NCBI RefSeq assembly: GCF_019402445.1
Contig: NZ_SRZM01000065.1
Span: 1 to 11,985, forward strand
Source of the DNA: Brachyspira pilosicoli
GTDB taxonomy: Bacteria > Spirochaetota > Brachyspiria > Brachyspirales > Brachyspiraceae
DNA length: 11,985 nt
Reading direction: 5' to 3'
Shown: one piece after another, positions 1 through 6,490 of the stretch
Position numbering within the stretch: position 1 is the first letter of the stretch
Layout of the letters: every line of letters begins with the position of its first letter
The notes under the pieces: model-generated
Told to the model about the DNA's origin: nothing
Seen by the model: the letters and a program-made list of their open reading frames with translations, nothing else
Databases searched by the model: none
Program-made: the position numbers and the translations under genes

Positions 1-1089
1 TCTATATTTCCATATAAAAAAGTAGATTCTTTAGAAAAATTTTATATTAACAGACTTGGAAGAGAATTATATAATTTATTTTTTAGGGATTATACAGAAA
101 AAGTATGGGGAGTAAAGCCTTCTGAATTAAGTCCAGATTGGGGAGCACAAAGAGTTAAAGGGCTTTCTGTTTGGAAAACTATAATCAATGCTTTAAAACC
201 AAAAAAGAAAAGTAATGATATAAAACAAAAAGGTGTAGAAACTAGTTTAATAGAGAAGTTTTTATATCCTAAATATGGTCCAGGTCAATTATGGGAAACA
301 GTAGCAAAAGAAATAGAAAATATGGGTGGAAAAATACATTTTAATAAAAAAATAGATAAAATTAAAATTGAAAATAATAAGATTATTTCAATCACTTCAA
401 ATGATAATGAAACTATAGATAATATTGATTATTTAATTTCCACAATGCCTGTAAAAGATTTAATTAATTCTATATCATCTATGAGTGAAATTCCACAAGA
501 TGTATCAATGATAGCATCTAAGCTTCAATATAGAGATTTTATAACAGTTGGATTATTATTAAAAGACATAGCTTTGCATAATAAAGATGGAATTGTAAAG
601 GATAATTGGATTTATATACAAGAGCCTTATGTAAAAGTTGCTAGGCTTCAGTTATTTAATAATTGGAGTCCTTATATGGTTTCTGATAAAAAACTTCATT
701 ATGTTGGTATGGAATATATGTGTTTTGAAAATGATGAGTTATGGTCTATGAGTGATGATGAGTTTATAAAATTTGCTATAGGTGAAATGAAATCATTAAA
801 ATTGATAAAAGATGAGGATATAGTGTCTTCTAATATTGTTAGAATTAGAAAGGCTTATCCTTCTTATACAGGTGTTTATGATGAATTTTATAAGATAAGG
901 GAATATACAGACAAAATAGATAATTTATTTTTGATAGGTAGAAATGGAATGCATAGATATAACAATATGGATCATTCTATGCTTTCTGCTATGGAAGCTG
1001 TTAATTGTATAATTAATAATAATACAGATAAAAGCAGTATTTGGAATATTAATACAGAAGAAGAATATCACGAAGAAAAATCTAATTAA
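1..1089 (+). CDS. FAD-dependent oxidoreductase, UDP-galactopyranose mutase/protoporphyrinogen oxidase-like (5' truncated)
   Basis: The frame is open from the first base to TAA at 1087-1089, giving 362 visible residues. The ATG at 322 is internal, because conserved sequence continues upstream of it. The N-terminal Rossmann segment with the FAD dinucleotide motif must lie before the window. Visible motifs are YTEKVWG (residues 31-37), the segment around [13 protein letters not shown] (87-99), and a C-terminal FAD-contacting stretch [17 protein letters not shown] (about 311-327). These are typical of the COG1232-type flavoproteins often found in polysaccharide gene clusters and named FAD-dependent oxidoreductase or UDP-galactopyranose mutase-like. 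The substrate cannot be told from the sequence. The Asn/Glu-rich tail after about residue 340 is probably disordered. The family call is fairly secure; a true mutase activity is only one option. Transcription should end at the hairpin just downstream. Confidence 0.8.
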   Translation, partial: SIFPYKKVDSLEKFYINRLGRELYNLFFRDYTEKVWGVKPSELSPDWGAQRVKGLSVWKTIINALKPKKKSNDIKQKGVETSLIEKFLYPKYGPGQLWETVAKEIENMGGKIHFNKKIDKIKIENNKIISITSNDNETIDNIDYLISTMPVKDLINSISSMSEIPQDVSMIASKLQYRDFITVGLLLKDIALHNKDGIVKDNWIYIQEPYVKVARLQLFNNWSPYMVSDKKLHYVGMEYMCFENDELWSMSDDEFIKFAIGEMKSLKLIKDEDIVSSNIVRIRKAYPSYTGVYDEFYKIREYTDKIDNLFLIGRNGMHRYNNMDHSMLSAMEAVNCIINNNTDKSSIWNINTEEEYHEEKSN

Positions 1090-1094
1090 AAATT

Positions 1095-1130
1095 ATAAGG
1101 GTTAAAGCTATTAAAAGTTTTAACCCTTAT
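1095..1130. terminator. Bidirectional intrinsic terminator between convergent genes
   Basis: A perfect 12-bp stem, ATAAGGGTTAAA (1095-1106) against TTTAACCCTTAT (1119-1130), encloses a 12-nt loop. T-rich sequence follows on both strands: TTATTGTTTT on plus, and AATTTTTAATTAGA read on minus. It lies between the stop codons of the flavoprotein and the thiolase, so it can end both transcripts. Confidence 0.85.
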
Positions 1131-1149
1131 TTATTGTTTTAATTATAAA

Positions 1150-2325
1150 TTACATCTCTACCACTAAAGCAGTACCCATACCGCCCCCTATACAAAGCGT
1201 AGCAAGACCTTTTTTAGAACCACGTTTTTTCATCTCGTATAAAAGTGTAGTAAGTATTCTAGCACCAGAAGCTCCTATAGGGTGTCCTATAGCAATAGCC
1301 CCTCCATTAACATTTACTATATCCATATTGAATTTTAACTCACGAGCAACCGCAATAGACTGAGCAGCAAAAGCTTCATTGCTTTCTATTAAGTCCATAT
1401 CTTCAACATTGAGATTAGCCATTTTTAAAGCCTTTCTGCTAGCTTCTATTGGTCCAATTCCCATTATTCTAGGTTCAACTCCATGTGTAGCATAACCTAA
1501 AACTTTAGCCATAGGTTTAATTCCAAGTTCATCAGCTTTTTCTTTAGACATAAGTACCAAAGCAGAAGCAGCATCATTAATACCAGAGGCATTACCAGCA
1601 GTAACAGTGCCGTCTTTTTTGAATGCAGGCTTTAATCTAGATAAAGATTCCATAGTAGTACCGAATGTAGGGTGCTCATCAGTATCAACTACTATTTCTC
1701 CTTTTTTAGTTTTAATTGTAACAGGCACTATTTCATCTTTAAATCTTCCACTTTTTATAGCAGCCTCGGCTCTATTTTGACTTCTGCAAGCAAACTCATC
1801 TTGCTCTTCTCTTGTTATTTTCCACTGTTCTGCTATATTTTCTGCAGTAACCCCCATATGATAATGCTCAAAAGCACAAATAAGAGCATCATTAAGTAAA
1901 GTGTCTTGCATTTTTGTCTCGCCCATTCTAGCCCCCATTCTCATAGCAGAAGAAGTATATGGAGCCATACTCATGTTTTCAGTTCCTCCAGCAACCACTA
2001 TATCAGCATCACCAGCCTTAATCATTTGTGCTGCCATTGATACTGCTCTAAGTCCAGAACCGCATAATATATTTATGGTTAATGCAGGTTTTTCTACAGG
2101 TATACCAGCATTAACAGAAACCTGCCTTGCTACATTTGGAAGAAGTGCTGATTGTATAACACAACCAAAATAAGTTTCATCAACTTGCTCTGGTTTAATA
2201 TTTGCTCTTTTTAAAGCCTCTTTTACTGCAATAGTACCAAGCTCTACAGCTGAAGTGTTTGCAAATGAGCCTAAAAACTTACCTACAGGTGTCCTAACGG
2301 CACTTGCTATTACTATTTCTCTCAT
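1150..2325 (-). CDS. thlA: Acetyl-CoA acetyltransferase (thiolase)
   Basis: This 391-residue biosynthetic-type thiolase condenses two acetyl-CoA to acetoacetyl-CoA (reversible), in the cytoplasm, as the entry step to butyrate or 3-hydroxybutyryl-CoA chemistry. All catalytic elements are present: the acylated Cys88 in NILCGSG, His348 in GHPIGASG and Cys378 in CIGGGMG. GGTENMS (113-119) and NEAFA (316-320) are also typical. Length matches the family (about 390). The open frame extends to 2370, but I start at ATG 2325. [13 protein letters not shown] is the usual thiolase N-terminus, an AGGAG site lies 8 nt upstream, and a good promoter at 2360-2388 would overlap the longer start. It is monocistronic and ends at the bidirectional hairpin. 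No other butyrate-pathway genes are in view, so degradative use (AtoB-like) cannot be excluded. Confidence 0.95.
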   Translation of the reverse strand: MREIVIASAVRTPVGKFLGSFANTSAVELGTIAVKEALKRANIKPEQVDETYFGCVIQSALLPNVARQVSVNAGIPVEKPALTINILCGSGLRAVSMAAQMIKAGDADIVVAGGTENMSMAPYTSSAMRMGARMGETKMQDTLLNDALICAFEHYHMGVTAENIAEQWKITREEQDEFACRSQNRAEAAIKSGRFKDEIVPVTIKTKKGEIVVDTDEHPTFGTTMESLSRLKPAFKKDGTVTAGNASGINDAASALVLMSKEKADELGIKPMAKVLGYATHGVEPRIMGIGPIEASRKALKMANLNVEDMDLIESNEAFAAQSIAVARELKFNMDIVNVNGGAIAIGHPIGASGARILTTLLYEMKKRGSKKGLATLCIGGGMGTALVVEM

Positions 2326-2333
2326 AATATAAT

Positions 2334-2338
2334 CTCCT
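2334..2338 (-). promoter_or_regulatory. Ribosome binding site of the thiolase
   Basis: AGGAG on the minus strand, 8 nt before the ATG at 2325. It decides the start against the longer frame beginning at 2370. Confidence 0.85.
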
Positions 2339-2359
2339 AATAAAAACCTTATTATGTAT

Positions 2360-2388
2360 AGTATAGTCAATAAAAATATGTTTTACAA
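2360..2388 (-). promoter_or_regulatory. Sigma-70-like promoter of the thiolase
   Basis: Minus strand: -35 TTGTAA (2383-2388), 17-bp spacer, -10 TATACT (2360-2365). Predicted start of transcription is near 2353, giving a leader of about 28 nt. A second possible -35, TTGACT, lies too close to the -10 to pair with it. Confidence 0.65.
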
Positions 2389-2398
2389 TAGTTTATAC

Positions 2399-2426
2399 TT
2401 GTTAATATAGTTTTATAGTGTATAAT
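2399..2426 (+). promoter_or_regulatory. Candidate promoter of the DNA methyltransferase
   Basis: -35-like TTGTTA (2399-2404), 16-bp spacer, -10 TATAAT (2421-2426). The -10 overlaps the first ATG (2425), and predicted initiation at about 2433-2434 falls on the second ATG (2434). An alternative, TTTACA (2382-2387) with a poorer -10 near 2403-2410, would give a very short leader. Confidence 0.45.
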
Positions 2427-3174
2427 GAGAAAAATGAAAAAGAAGTTAGAATTACAAACAACAACTCTTTGGGATTACCCTTCCCAGCAATACTTAAAAA
2501 GCGAAGAAGAAAAGCATAAACATTATATAGGAGCAACACCTTCATATATAATATGGAATTTATTAAATAGATACACAAAAGAAAAAGATTTGGTAGTAGA
2601 CCCAATGGCTGGAAGCGGTACAACTATTGATGTTGCAAGAGAACTCGGAAGAAGAGCTTTAGGATACGACATTAATCCAAAGGCATTAGAGAGAAAAGAT
2701 ATTTTTAGAGCCGATGCTAGAAAGATACCTATAGAAGATGAAAAGGTAGATTTTGTTTTTATTGACCCTCCTTATAGCACACATATAAATTATTCTGATG
2801 AAAAAAATTGTATAGGAAAATTAACTGCAAAAACAGATGAGTATTATAACGCTATGGAGAAAGTTATATCTGAAATATTTAGAATAATGAAAAAAGATAG
2901 GTATATGGCTTTATATGTTTCAGATTCTTATGAGAAAGATTATCCTTTTATGCCTATAGGTTTTAAGCTTTTTGAGATTATGAGTAAATATTTTATGCCA
3001 ATAGATATAGTTTCTGTTGTAAGGCACAATAAAAGTTTAAGTAAGGGTAATTATCATTTATCTGCCATAGAATATAATTATTATTTAAGAGGTTTTAATT
3101 ATCTTTTTATAATGTATAAGAAAGGAAATAAAACAATAGATAAAAACGGTAAGGTTCATTTAAGGCATTTATAA
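2425..3174 (+). CDS. Stand-alone DNA methyltransferase, N4-cytosine/N6-adenine type
   Basis: A SAM-dependent methyltransferase of 249 residues (246 if it starts at ATG 2434). Motif I, DPMAGSGT (59-66), binds AdoMet. Motif IV, DPPY (114-117), is the catalytic motif of amino-methylating enzymes and is more usual for N6-adenine than the SPPY of many N4-cytosine enzymes. Motif I precedes motif IV with only about 48 residues between, so any target-recognition region must lie in the last 130 residues. The N-terminal TTTLWDYPSQ and the C-terminal LRGFNYLFIMYK are typical of the N6_N4_Mtase group. There is no restriction endonuclease or specificity subunit nearby, so it looks like an orphan. No Shine-Dalgarno sequence is visible before either ATG, so the start is uncertain. 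A tRNA or rRNA substrate is less likely but not excluded. Confidence 0.8.
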   Translation: MRKMKKKLELQTTTLWDYPSQQYLKSEEEKHKHYIGATPSYIIWNLLNRYTKEKDLVVDPMAGSGTTIDVARELGRRALGYDINPKALERKDIFRADARKIPIEDEKVDFVFIDPPYSTHINYSDEKNCIGKLTAKTDEYYNAMEKVISEIFRIMKKDRYMALYVSDSYEKDYPFMPIGFKLFEIMSKYFMPIDIVSVVRHNKSLSKGNYHLSAIEYNYYLRGFNYLFIMYKKGNKTIDKNGKVHLRHL

Positions 3175-3207
3175 AATTAAATTTTTATAAAATATTTTTA
3201 AAATAAA

Positions 3208-3233
3208 AAAGGACAGCCTTAAAGCTATCCTTT
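3208..3233 (-). terminator. Intrinsic terminator of fabH
   Basis: Arms AAAGGACAGC (3208-3217) and GCTATCCTTT (3224-3233) pair at 9 of 10 positions around a 6-nt loop. Read on the minus strand, the stem is followed by a long T-rich tract (TTTTTTATTTTAAAAATATTTT), so it best serves fabH. The plus-strand T-run is poor, but the hairpin may also help end the methyltransferase message. Confidence 0.75.
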
Positions 3234-3259
3234 GTAATATATTTATAAAAAAGGTTTTA

Positions 3260-4228
3260 TTACCAAATCATTAAAGTAGAACCCCAAGTAAATCCGCCGC
3301 CAAATCCTGTAAGAAGAACTAAATCACCATCATTAATTTTATTATTATCCAAAGCATCAGTTAAAGCTAACCCTATACTTGTTGAAGAACAGTTTCCAAA
3401 TTTATTTAATACAACGCTTACCTTTTCCATAGGAAGACCTATTCTTTTTGCAACAGCCTGCATGATTCTCAAATTAGCTTGATGCGGTACAAAATATTTA
3501 ACATCGCTTAATTGTTTTCCAGTAGATTCTAAAACTTTATCTATGCTATTAGAAAACTCAGTAACAGCTCTCTTAAAAGTTTCAGAACCATCCATATGTA
3601 TTTTAAACTCAGGAGCTTCCAAATCATCAGCCCTTATAGGACAAACACTTCCACCATTAAGAACTATACTCATGTCAGGTTCGCTTTGCATATGCATGCC
3701 TATTATTCCTTTTCCGTCATCTCTTGTTGTAATTAATGAAGCAGTAGCAGCATCTCCAAATAGAATTGCTGTGCCTCTATCTTTCCAGTTAACATCTTTA
3801 GTAAGTTTTTCACTACAAACTATCAGTACATTTTTACATTGTCCGCTTTCTATTAATGAAGTAGCAGTATTTAATGCATATATATATCCAGAGCAAGCAG
3901 CAGATAAGTCTAAAGCAAAACAATGATTAAGCCCTAATGCTTGTTGTAATTGTCCAGCCATAGATGGAAATATATAATCTTTTGTTACAGTAGGAACTAA
4001 TATAGCATCAACTTCTTTTAAATCCACACCTTTTTTTTCTAAGTTTTTAACGGCATTAATTCCCATTTCAAAAATAGTTTCATCAGGTCTTGCCATATGT
4101 CTTGTTTCTATACCTGTACGAGTTACTATCCATTCGTTATTAGTGTCTAATATGCTTTCAAAATATTTGTTGTCTAATATTCTTTCTGGTACATAATAGG
4201 CTATGTTTTTAATGTATGCTCTTTTCAT
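3260..4228 (-). CDS. fabH: 3-oxoacyl-[acyl-carrier-protein] synthase III (FabH)
   Basis: This 322-residue ketoacyl-ACP synthase III condenses acetyl-CoA (or another short acyl-CoA) with malonyl-ACP to start type II fatty acid synthesis. The catalytic triad is complete: Cys112 in LSAACSGY, His249 in VPHQAN and Asn279 in KFGNCSS. The Asn-containing motif reads GNCSSTS where most FabH have GNTSAAS. NEWIVTRTGI (31-40) and the C-terminal LLTGFGGGFTWGS are standard, and the length is normal. The open frame could begin at TTG 4240, but that codon overlaps the GGAG ribosome binding site, so ATG 4228 is the start. The gene stands apart from other fab genes here and has its own likely promoter and terminator. 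The starter acyl group cannot be read from sequence. Confidence 0.95.
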   Translation of the reverse strand: MKRAYIKNIAYYVPERILDNKYFESILDTNNEWIVTRTGIETRHMARPDETIFEMGINAVKNLEKKGVDLKEVDAILVPTVTKDYIFPSMAGQLQQALGLNHCFALDLSAACSGYIYALNTATSLIESGQCKNVLIVCSEKLTKDVNWKDRGTAILFGDAATASLITTRDDGKGIIGMHMQSEPDMSIVLNGGSVCPIRADDLEAPEFKIHMDGSETFKRAVTEFSNSIDKVLESTGKQLSDVKYFVPHQANLRIMQAVAKRIGLPMEKVSVVLNKFGNCSSTSIGLALTDALDNNKINDGDLVLLTGFGGGFTWGSTLMIW

Positions 4229-4234
4229 TGTAAG

Positions 4235-4238
4235 CTCC
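4235..4238 (-). promoter_or_regulatory. Ribosome binding site of fabH
   Basis: GGAG on the minus strand, 6 nt before ATG 4228. It rules out the TTG at 4240, which overlaps it. Confidence 0.8.
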
Positions 4239-4257
4239 AATTTAAATATACTTTTCT

Positions 4258-4286
4258 AGTATAGAATATATTACTTTTAAAAAAAA
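4258..4286 (-). promoter_or_regulatory. Candidate fabH promoter
   Basis: Minus-strand -10 TATACT (4258-4263), with only a T-tract (TTTTTT, 4281-4286) at the -35 position after a 17-bp spacer. Predicted start of transcription is near 4251, leader about 23 nt. The weak -35 suggests either an activator or a T-tract upstream element. Confidence 0.4.
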
Positions 4287-4291
4287 ATGAT

Positions 4292-4309
4292 ATAGTTATT
4301 AGTAACTAT
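4292..4309. repeat. Perfect inverted repeat upstream of fabH
   Basis: ATAGTTA (4292-4298) and TAACTAT (4303-4309) are exact inverted repeats around a 4-nt TTAG. On the minus strand it is followed within a few bases by nine Ts, so it could be a weak second terminator of the encapsulin operon. Its place just upstream of the fabH -35 region also allows an operator. The stem has only one G-C pair. Confidence 0.4.
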
Positions 4310-4336
4310 TTTTTAGTTATACTATTATTATTTATA

Positions 4337-4377
4337 AAAAAAGCAAAAATAAGCTATATGCCTACTTTTGCTTTTTT
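4337..4377 (-). terminator. Intrinsic terminator of the encapsulin operon
   Basis: An 18-bp hairpin: left arm 4337-4354, loop TATAT, right arm 4360-4377. Two positions are A/C mismatches on the plus strand but G-U pairs in minus-strand RNA, so the fold favours the minus strand. The minus-strand stem ends in a T-run. It lies 27 bp beyond the shell gene stop. Confidence 0.8.
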
Positions 4378-4403
4378 ATAATATTTAAAAAATTATTAGG
4401 GTA

Positions 4404-5213
4404 TTATTCTAACACAACAATAGCATTAGGTTCTTTTATTCTAGGCAAAACAGTTTCCATAATTCTAAAAGTATGATTAAGGTCTTTTTGCTCTAAGTAT
4501 GCAGTGGACATATCAACACCAATAGCTAAATCTATATATTGAGGCTCTACACATATAATAGCAGCCTTTTTACCTTTTATTGTAGGTATATTATATAGAT
4601 TATGAATCATATTAGTTATTCTTTGAGCTTCAGTCATGCCAGTACCTTGCTGTATTCTTTGTAAGTCAAAAAATAATCCCTGACTCAAAGCTAATATTAT
4701 TCTTCCAACTATTCCTTTTTCTCTAATCATATTAATAGCTTTTACAATATCAATGTATGGATTTTCGCCAGCAGACCAATCGCTAATTTTTAGTTTTTGT
4801 ACACCTTTAGTATTTAATATTCCAGTAACTCCAACAAACTCATTTCCATAAAAGATTAATTCATCTTCTTTATTTGAAAGAGTTTGTGCTGCAAATGATG
4901 TTACAGATAAATCTAAAGGCATTTTATTTTTTTCATTATTTTCTATATCTCTCCAAAGAAGAGTGAAGTCTTGATATAACTGTGGAAGTTCCACAGAATG
5001 CCTTCCTGAAGTTTTTACTATACCATCTTGAAAAACTTCTTCTCTGTCATTTCTATCATATTGCACGCTTATAGTGCCGGAACCTAAAGGTCCATATATA
5101 CTTAAAAATCTTCTTCCTATTAAAGTTCTGCTTGCAGTTTCTATTACTGCTTTATCTATTTTACTCCAAAAGTCGCTATCAAAAGGCGAACCATCTCTTG
5201 CTAAAAAGTCCAT
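4404..5213 (-). CDS. Family 1 encapsulin shell protein
   Basis: This 269-residue protein has the length and motifs of the HK97-fold encapsulin shell (linocin M18 family), which self-assembles in the cytoplasm into a hollow icosahedral compartment, commonly of 60 subunits. Recognisable blocks are SRTLIGRRFLSIYGPLG (28-44), the region around YQDFTLLWRDIE (80-91, the usual N-arm/E-loop area), EDELIFYG (116-123) and the C-terminal TFRIMETVLPRIKEPNAI. It starts at ATG 5213 with an AAGGAG site 5 nt upstream. It follows the ferritin-like cargo gene by 47 bp on the same strand, which indicates an iron-storing compartment. A peroxidase-type cargo is not encoded nearby. It can be read from the cargo promoter and perhaps from its own internal one. 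No phage structural genes surround it, so it is not a prophage capsid remnant. Confidence 0.95.
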   Translation of the reverse strand: MDFLARDGSPFDSDFWSKIDKAVIETASRTLIGRRFLSIYGPLGSGTISVQYDRNDREEVFQDGIVKTSGRHSVELPQLYQDFTLLWRDIENNEKNKMPLDLSVTSFAAQTLSNKEDELIFYGNEFVGVTGILNTKGVQKLKISDWSAGENPYIDIVKAINMIREKGIVGRIILALSQGLFFDLQRIQQGTGMTEAQRITNMIHNLYNIPTIKGKKAAIICVEPQYIDLAIGVDMSTAYLEQKDLNHTFRIMETVLPRIKEPNAIVVLE

Positions 5214-5247
5214 ATATTCTCCTTTTAAATTTTATTTTATAATATTT

Positions 5248-5275
5248 AGTATAATAATAATTATTCTTTTTTCAA
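5248..5275 (-). promoter_or_regulatory. Candidate internal promoter for the encapsulin shell gene
   Basis: Minus strand: TTGAAA (5270-5275), 16-bp spacer, TATACT (5248-5253). It overlaps the last codons of the cargo gene, and predicted initiation near 5241 leaves a leader of about 28 nt containing the AAGGAG site. It could uncouple shell from cargo expression. Confidence 0.45.
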
Positions 5276-5611
5276 ACTTCCAACTGTAAGACCTGATAAA
5301 TCTGGTTCTTTTATTCCCAACTCTTCCATCATTTCTTTTACTTCCATTTCTCCAGAAGCAAAATGTTCAGCCTCTTTAGGGTCTAAATGTCTTAAAAGAG
5401 CCATAAGTTCACCAACATGAGCCTTTTCTTCATCTCTAATATCAGCGAGTACTGCCTTAGCAACAGGGTCATCTGTAGCCATACAATGAGCATCATATAA
5501 ATATATAGCCTCTAATTCCCCAGCTATATCCAATCTCACAGCCTGTATTAATTCTTCTTTACTAATCTTTCTTTCAACATTTGCATTAAACGGGTTTGCA
5601 AAACTAGGCAT
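5261..5611 (-). CDS. Encapsulated ferritin-like protein (EncFtn) with encapsulin targeting peptide
   Basis: This 116-residue two-helix ferritin-like protein oxidises Fe(II) for storage within the encapsulin shell. Known EncFtn proteins form ring-shaped decamers in which the ferroxidase centre is built between subunits. Glu32 (in AGELEA) and the E-x-x-H pair Glu62/His65 (DEEKAH) sit at the same numbers as the iron ligands described for the Rhodospirillum rubrum protein, as I recall them. Helix 1 is about residues 17-45, helix 2 about 48-74, followed by an acidic linker. The C-terminus GLTVGSLKKE (107-116) matches the LTVGSL encapsulin docking signal. It starts at ATG 5611 with a full AAAGGAGG site 5 nt upstream, so strong translation is expected. 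It is the first gene of the operon, with the shell gene 47 bp downstream. Confidence in function is high. Confidence 0.95.
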   Translation of the reverse strand: MPSFANPFNANVERKISKEELIQAVRLDIAGELEAIYLYDAHCMATDDPVAKAVLADIRDEEKAHVGELMALLRHLDPKEAEHFASGEMEVKEMMEELGIKEPDLSGLTVGSLKKE

Positions 5612-5653
5612 ATTTTCCTCCTTTGAAATACCTAATTATACTAATACAATAAA

Positions 5654-5677
5654 TTACTTATTAATATTAATTACTAA
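5654..5677. repeat. Imperfect palindrome at the EncFtn transcription start
   Basis: A 24-bp inverted repeat centred on TTAATATTAA pairs at 10 of 12 positions. It lies at roughly +1 to +23 of the predicted EncFtn transcript, a position where a repressor would block transcription. It does not match a Fur or PerR box closely enough to name the regulator, and AT-rich DNA makes palindromes common. Confidence 0.35.
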
Positions 5678-5682
5678 TAACA

Positions 5683-5711
5683 AGTATAGTATAAAAAATT
5701 ATAAAAGTCAA
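5683..5711 (-). promoter_or_regulatory. Sigma-70-like promoter of the encapsulin operon
   Basis: Minus strand: -35 TTGACT (5706-5711), 17-bp spacer, -10 TATACT (5683-5688). It is the best-matched promoter in the window. A second TATACT overlaps at 5688-5693 but has no well-spaced -35. Predicted start is near 5676, giving a leader of about 65 nt. Confidence 0.7.
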
Positions 5712-5748
5712 CATATAAAACAAATATAAAAAGAAAAAATGATATATA

Positions 5749-5777
5749 TTTACAAATATTTTTATATTAAGTATAAT
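5749..5777 (+). promoter_or_regulatory. Sigma-70-like promoter of the LUD-domain gene
   Basis: -35 TTTACA (5749-5754), 17-bp spacer, -10 TATAAT (5772-5777). Predicted start near 5784, leader about 33 nt. It is back to back with the encapsulin operon promoter, with 37 bp between the two -35 boxes. Confidence 0.65.
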
Positions 5778-5806
5778 TTATTAGGATATTTAGTTAATTA
5801 TTTTAT

Positions 5807-5810
5807 GGAG
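5807..5810 (+). promoter_or_regulatory. Ribosome binding site of the LUD-domain gene
   Basis: GGAG 6 nt before ATG 5817. It overlaps the in-frame ATG at 5805, and with the promoter it excludes the earlier in-frame ATG at 5739. Confidence 0.75.
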
Positions 5811-5816
5811 TTTTTT

Positions 5817-6446
5817 ATGACTATTCAAGAAGAATATTTTAAGAATTTATCTAGTATATTAAAAACAAATTTCAATAAAAAAGGTTTTGCTTTTGATAGT
5901 TTTGCAAACAAGGAAGAGGCTAAAAAGTTTTTGTTATCTCAAATAAAAAAAGATGATGTTATAACATTCGGTGGAAGCACTAGTGTTAATCAGATGGGTA
6001 TATTAGAAGATTTAAAAGATTATAAAAACTTTATAGACAGAAACAATAAAGAATTAAAATCAGAGGCAGAGATTAAGGCATTTACTGCTGATGTATATTT
6101 ATGTTCTGCTAATGCTTTGAGTAAGAATGGAGATGTTATTGCTATAGATGGAGGCGGAAATAGAGTTTCTGCTATGATTTACGGACCTAAAAAAGTATAT
6201 TTAGTTGTAGGAAGAAATAAAATTGCCAACACTCAACAAGATGCATTAAAGAGAGCTAAAGATTTTGCTGCTTCACAAAACTCTATAAGATTTAAAGTAA
6301 ATAATCCTTGCTGTGTGGGTGATATGGTTTGTAATGAGAATTGCAATATAGAAGATAGATTATGTGCTTATACTGTTATTATAAATAAATGCCATATAAA
6401 AAACAGAATACATATATTATTTATAGATGAAGAATTAGGTTTTTAA
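5817..6446 (+). CDS. LUD-domain protein (LutC/YkgG-like, DUF162)
   Basis: A 209-residue cytoplasmic protein of the LUD family, named after lactate-utilisation proteins LutB and LutC. Family marks are the glycine-rich ITFGGSTSVNQMGI (49-62), the central block DVYLCSANALSKNGDVIAIDG (92-112) and GPKKVYLVVGRNKI (123-136). It is a single-domain form without the ferredoxin-like part of LutB. The C-terminal part has six cysteines (165, 166, 172, 176, 183, 192) in the region CCVGDMVCNENC and beyond, which could bind a metal or Fe-S cluster; that is inference. ATG 5817 is chosen because the promoter and GGAG site exclude the 78-base-longer frame from 5739. No lutA or lutB lies beside it, so a role in lactate oxidation is unproven. 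It diverges from the encapsulin operon and may share control with it. Confidence 0.8.
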   Translation: MTIQEEYFKNLSSILKTNFNKKGFAFDSFANKEEAKKFLLSQIKKDDVITFGGSTSVNQMGILEDLKDYKNFIDRNNKELKSEAEIKAFTADVYLCSANALSKNGDVIAIDGGGNRVSAMIYGPKKVYLVVGRNKIANTQQDALKRAKDFAASQNSIRFKVNNPCCVGDMVCNENCNIEDRLCAYTVIINKCHIKNRIHILFIDEELGF

Positions 6447-6461
6447 TCTATTACAAATTAT

Positions 6462-6487
6462 AAGGCTTTAAGTTTACTAAAAGTTTT
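6462..6487 (+). terminator. Weak intrinsic terminator after the LUD-domain gene
   Basis: AAGGCTTT (6462-6469) can pair with AAAGTTTT (6480-6487) using two G-U pairs in plus-strand RNA, with a 10-nt loop, and runs into TTTTTATTT. The minus-strand fold would have A-C mismatches, so it would act on plus only. It looks like a weaker relative of the hairpin at 1095-1130. Confidence 0.35.
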
Positions 6488-6490
6488 TAT

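Noticed and set aside
1672..2173. Plus-strand open frames inside the thiolase gene
   Set aside because: They are antisense to a gene with complete catalytic motifs and have no family features of their own.
2326..2370. N-terminal extension of the thiolase (15 residues)
   Set aside because: It overlaps the promoter and ribosome binding site, and the family N-terminus begins at 2325.
4404..5213. Prophage capsid remnant
   Set aside because: The HK97-like fold could suggest phage, but the adjacent cargo with a docking peptide and the lack of terminase, portal or tail genes point to an encapsulin.
5739..5816. 26-residue extension of the LUD-domain protein
   Set aside because: It covers the -35/-10 promoter and the GGAG site; the residues are rich in Tyr, Ile and Phe and look like translated intergenic DNA.
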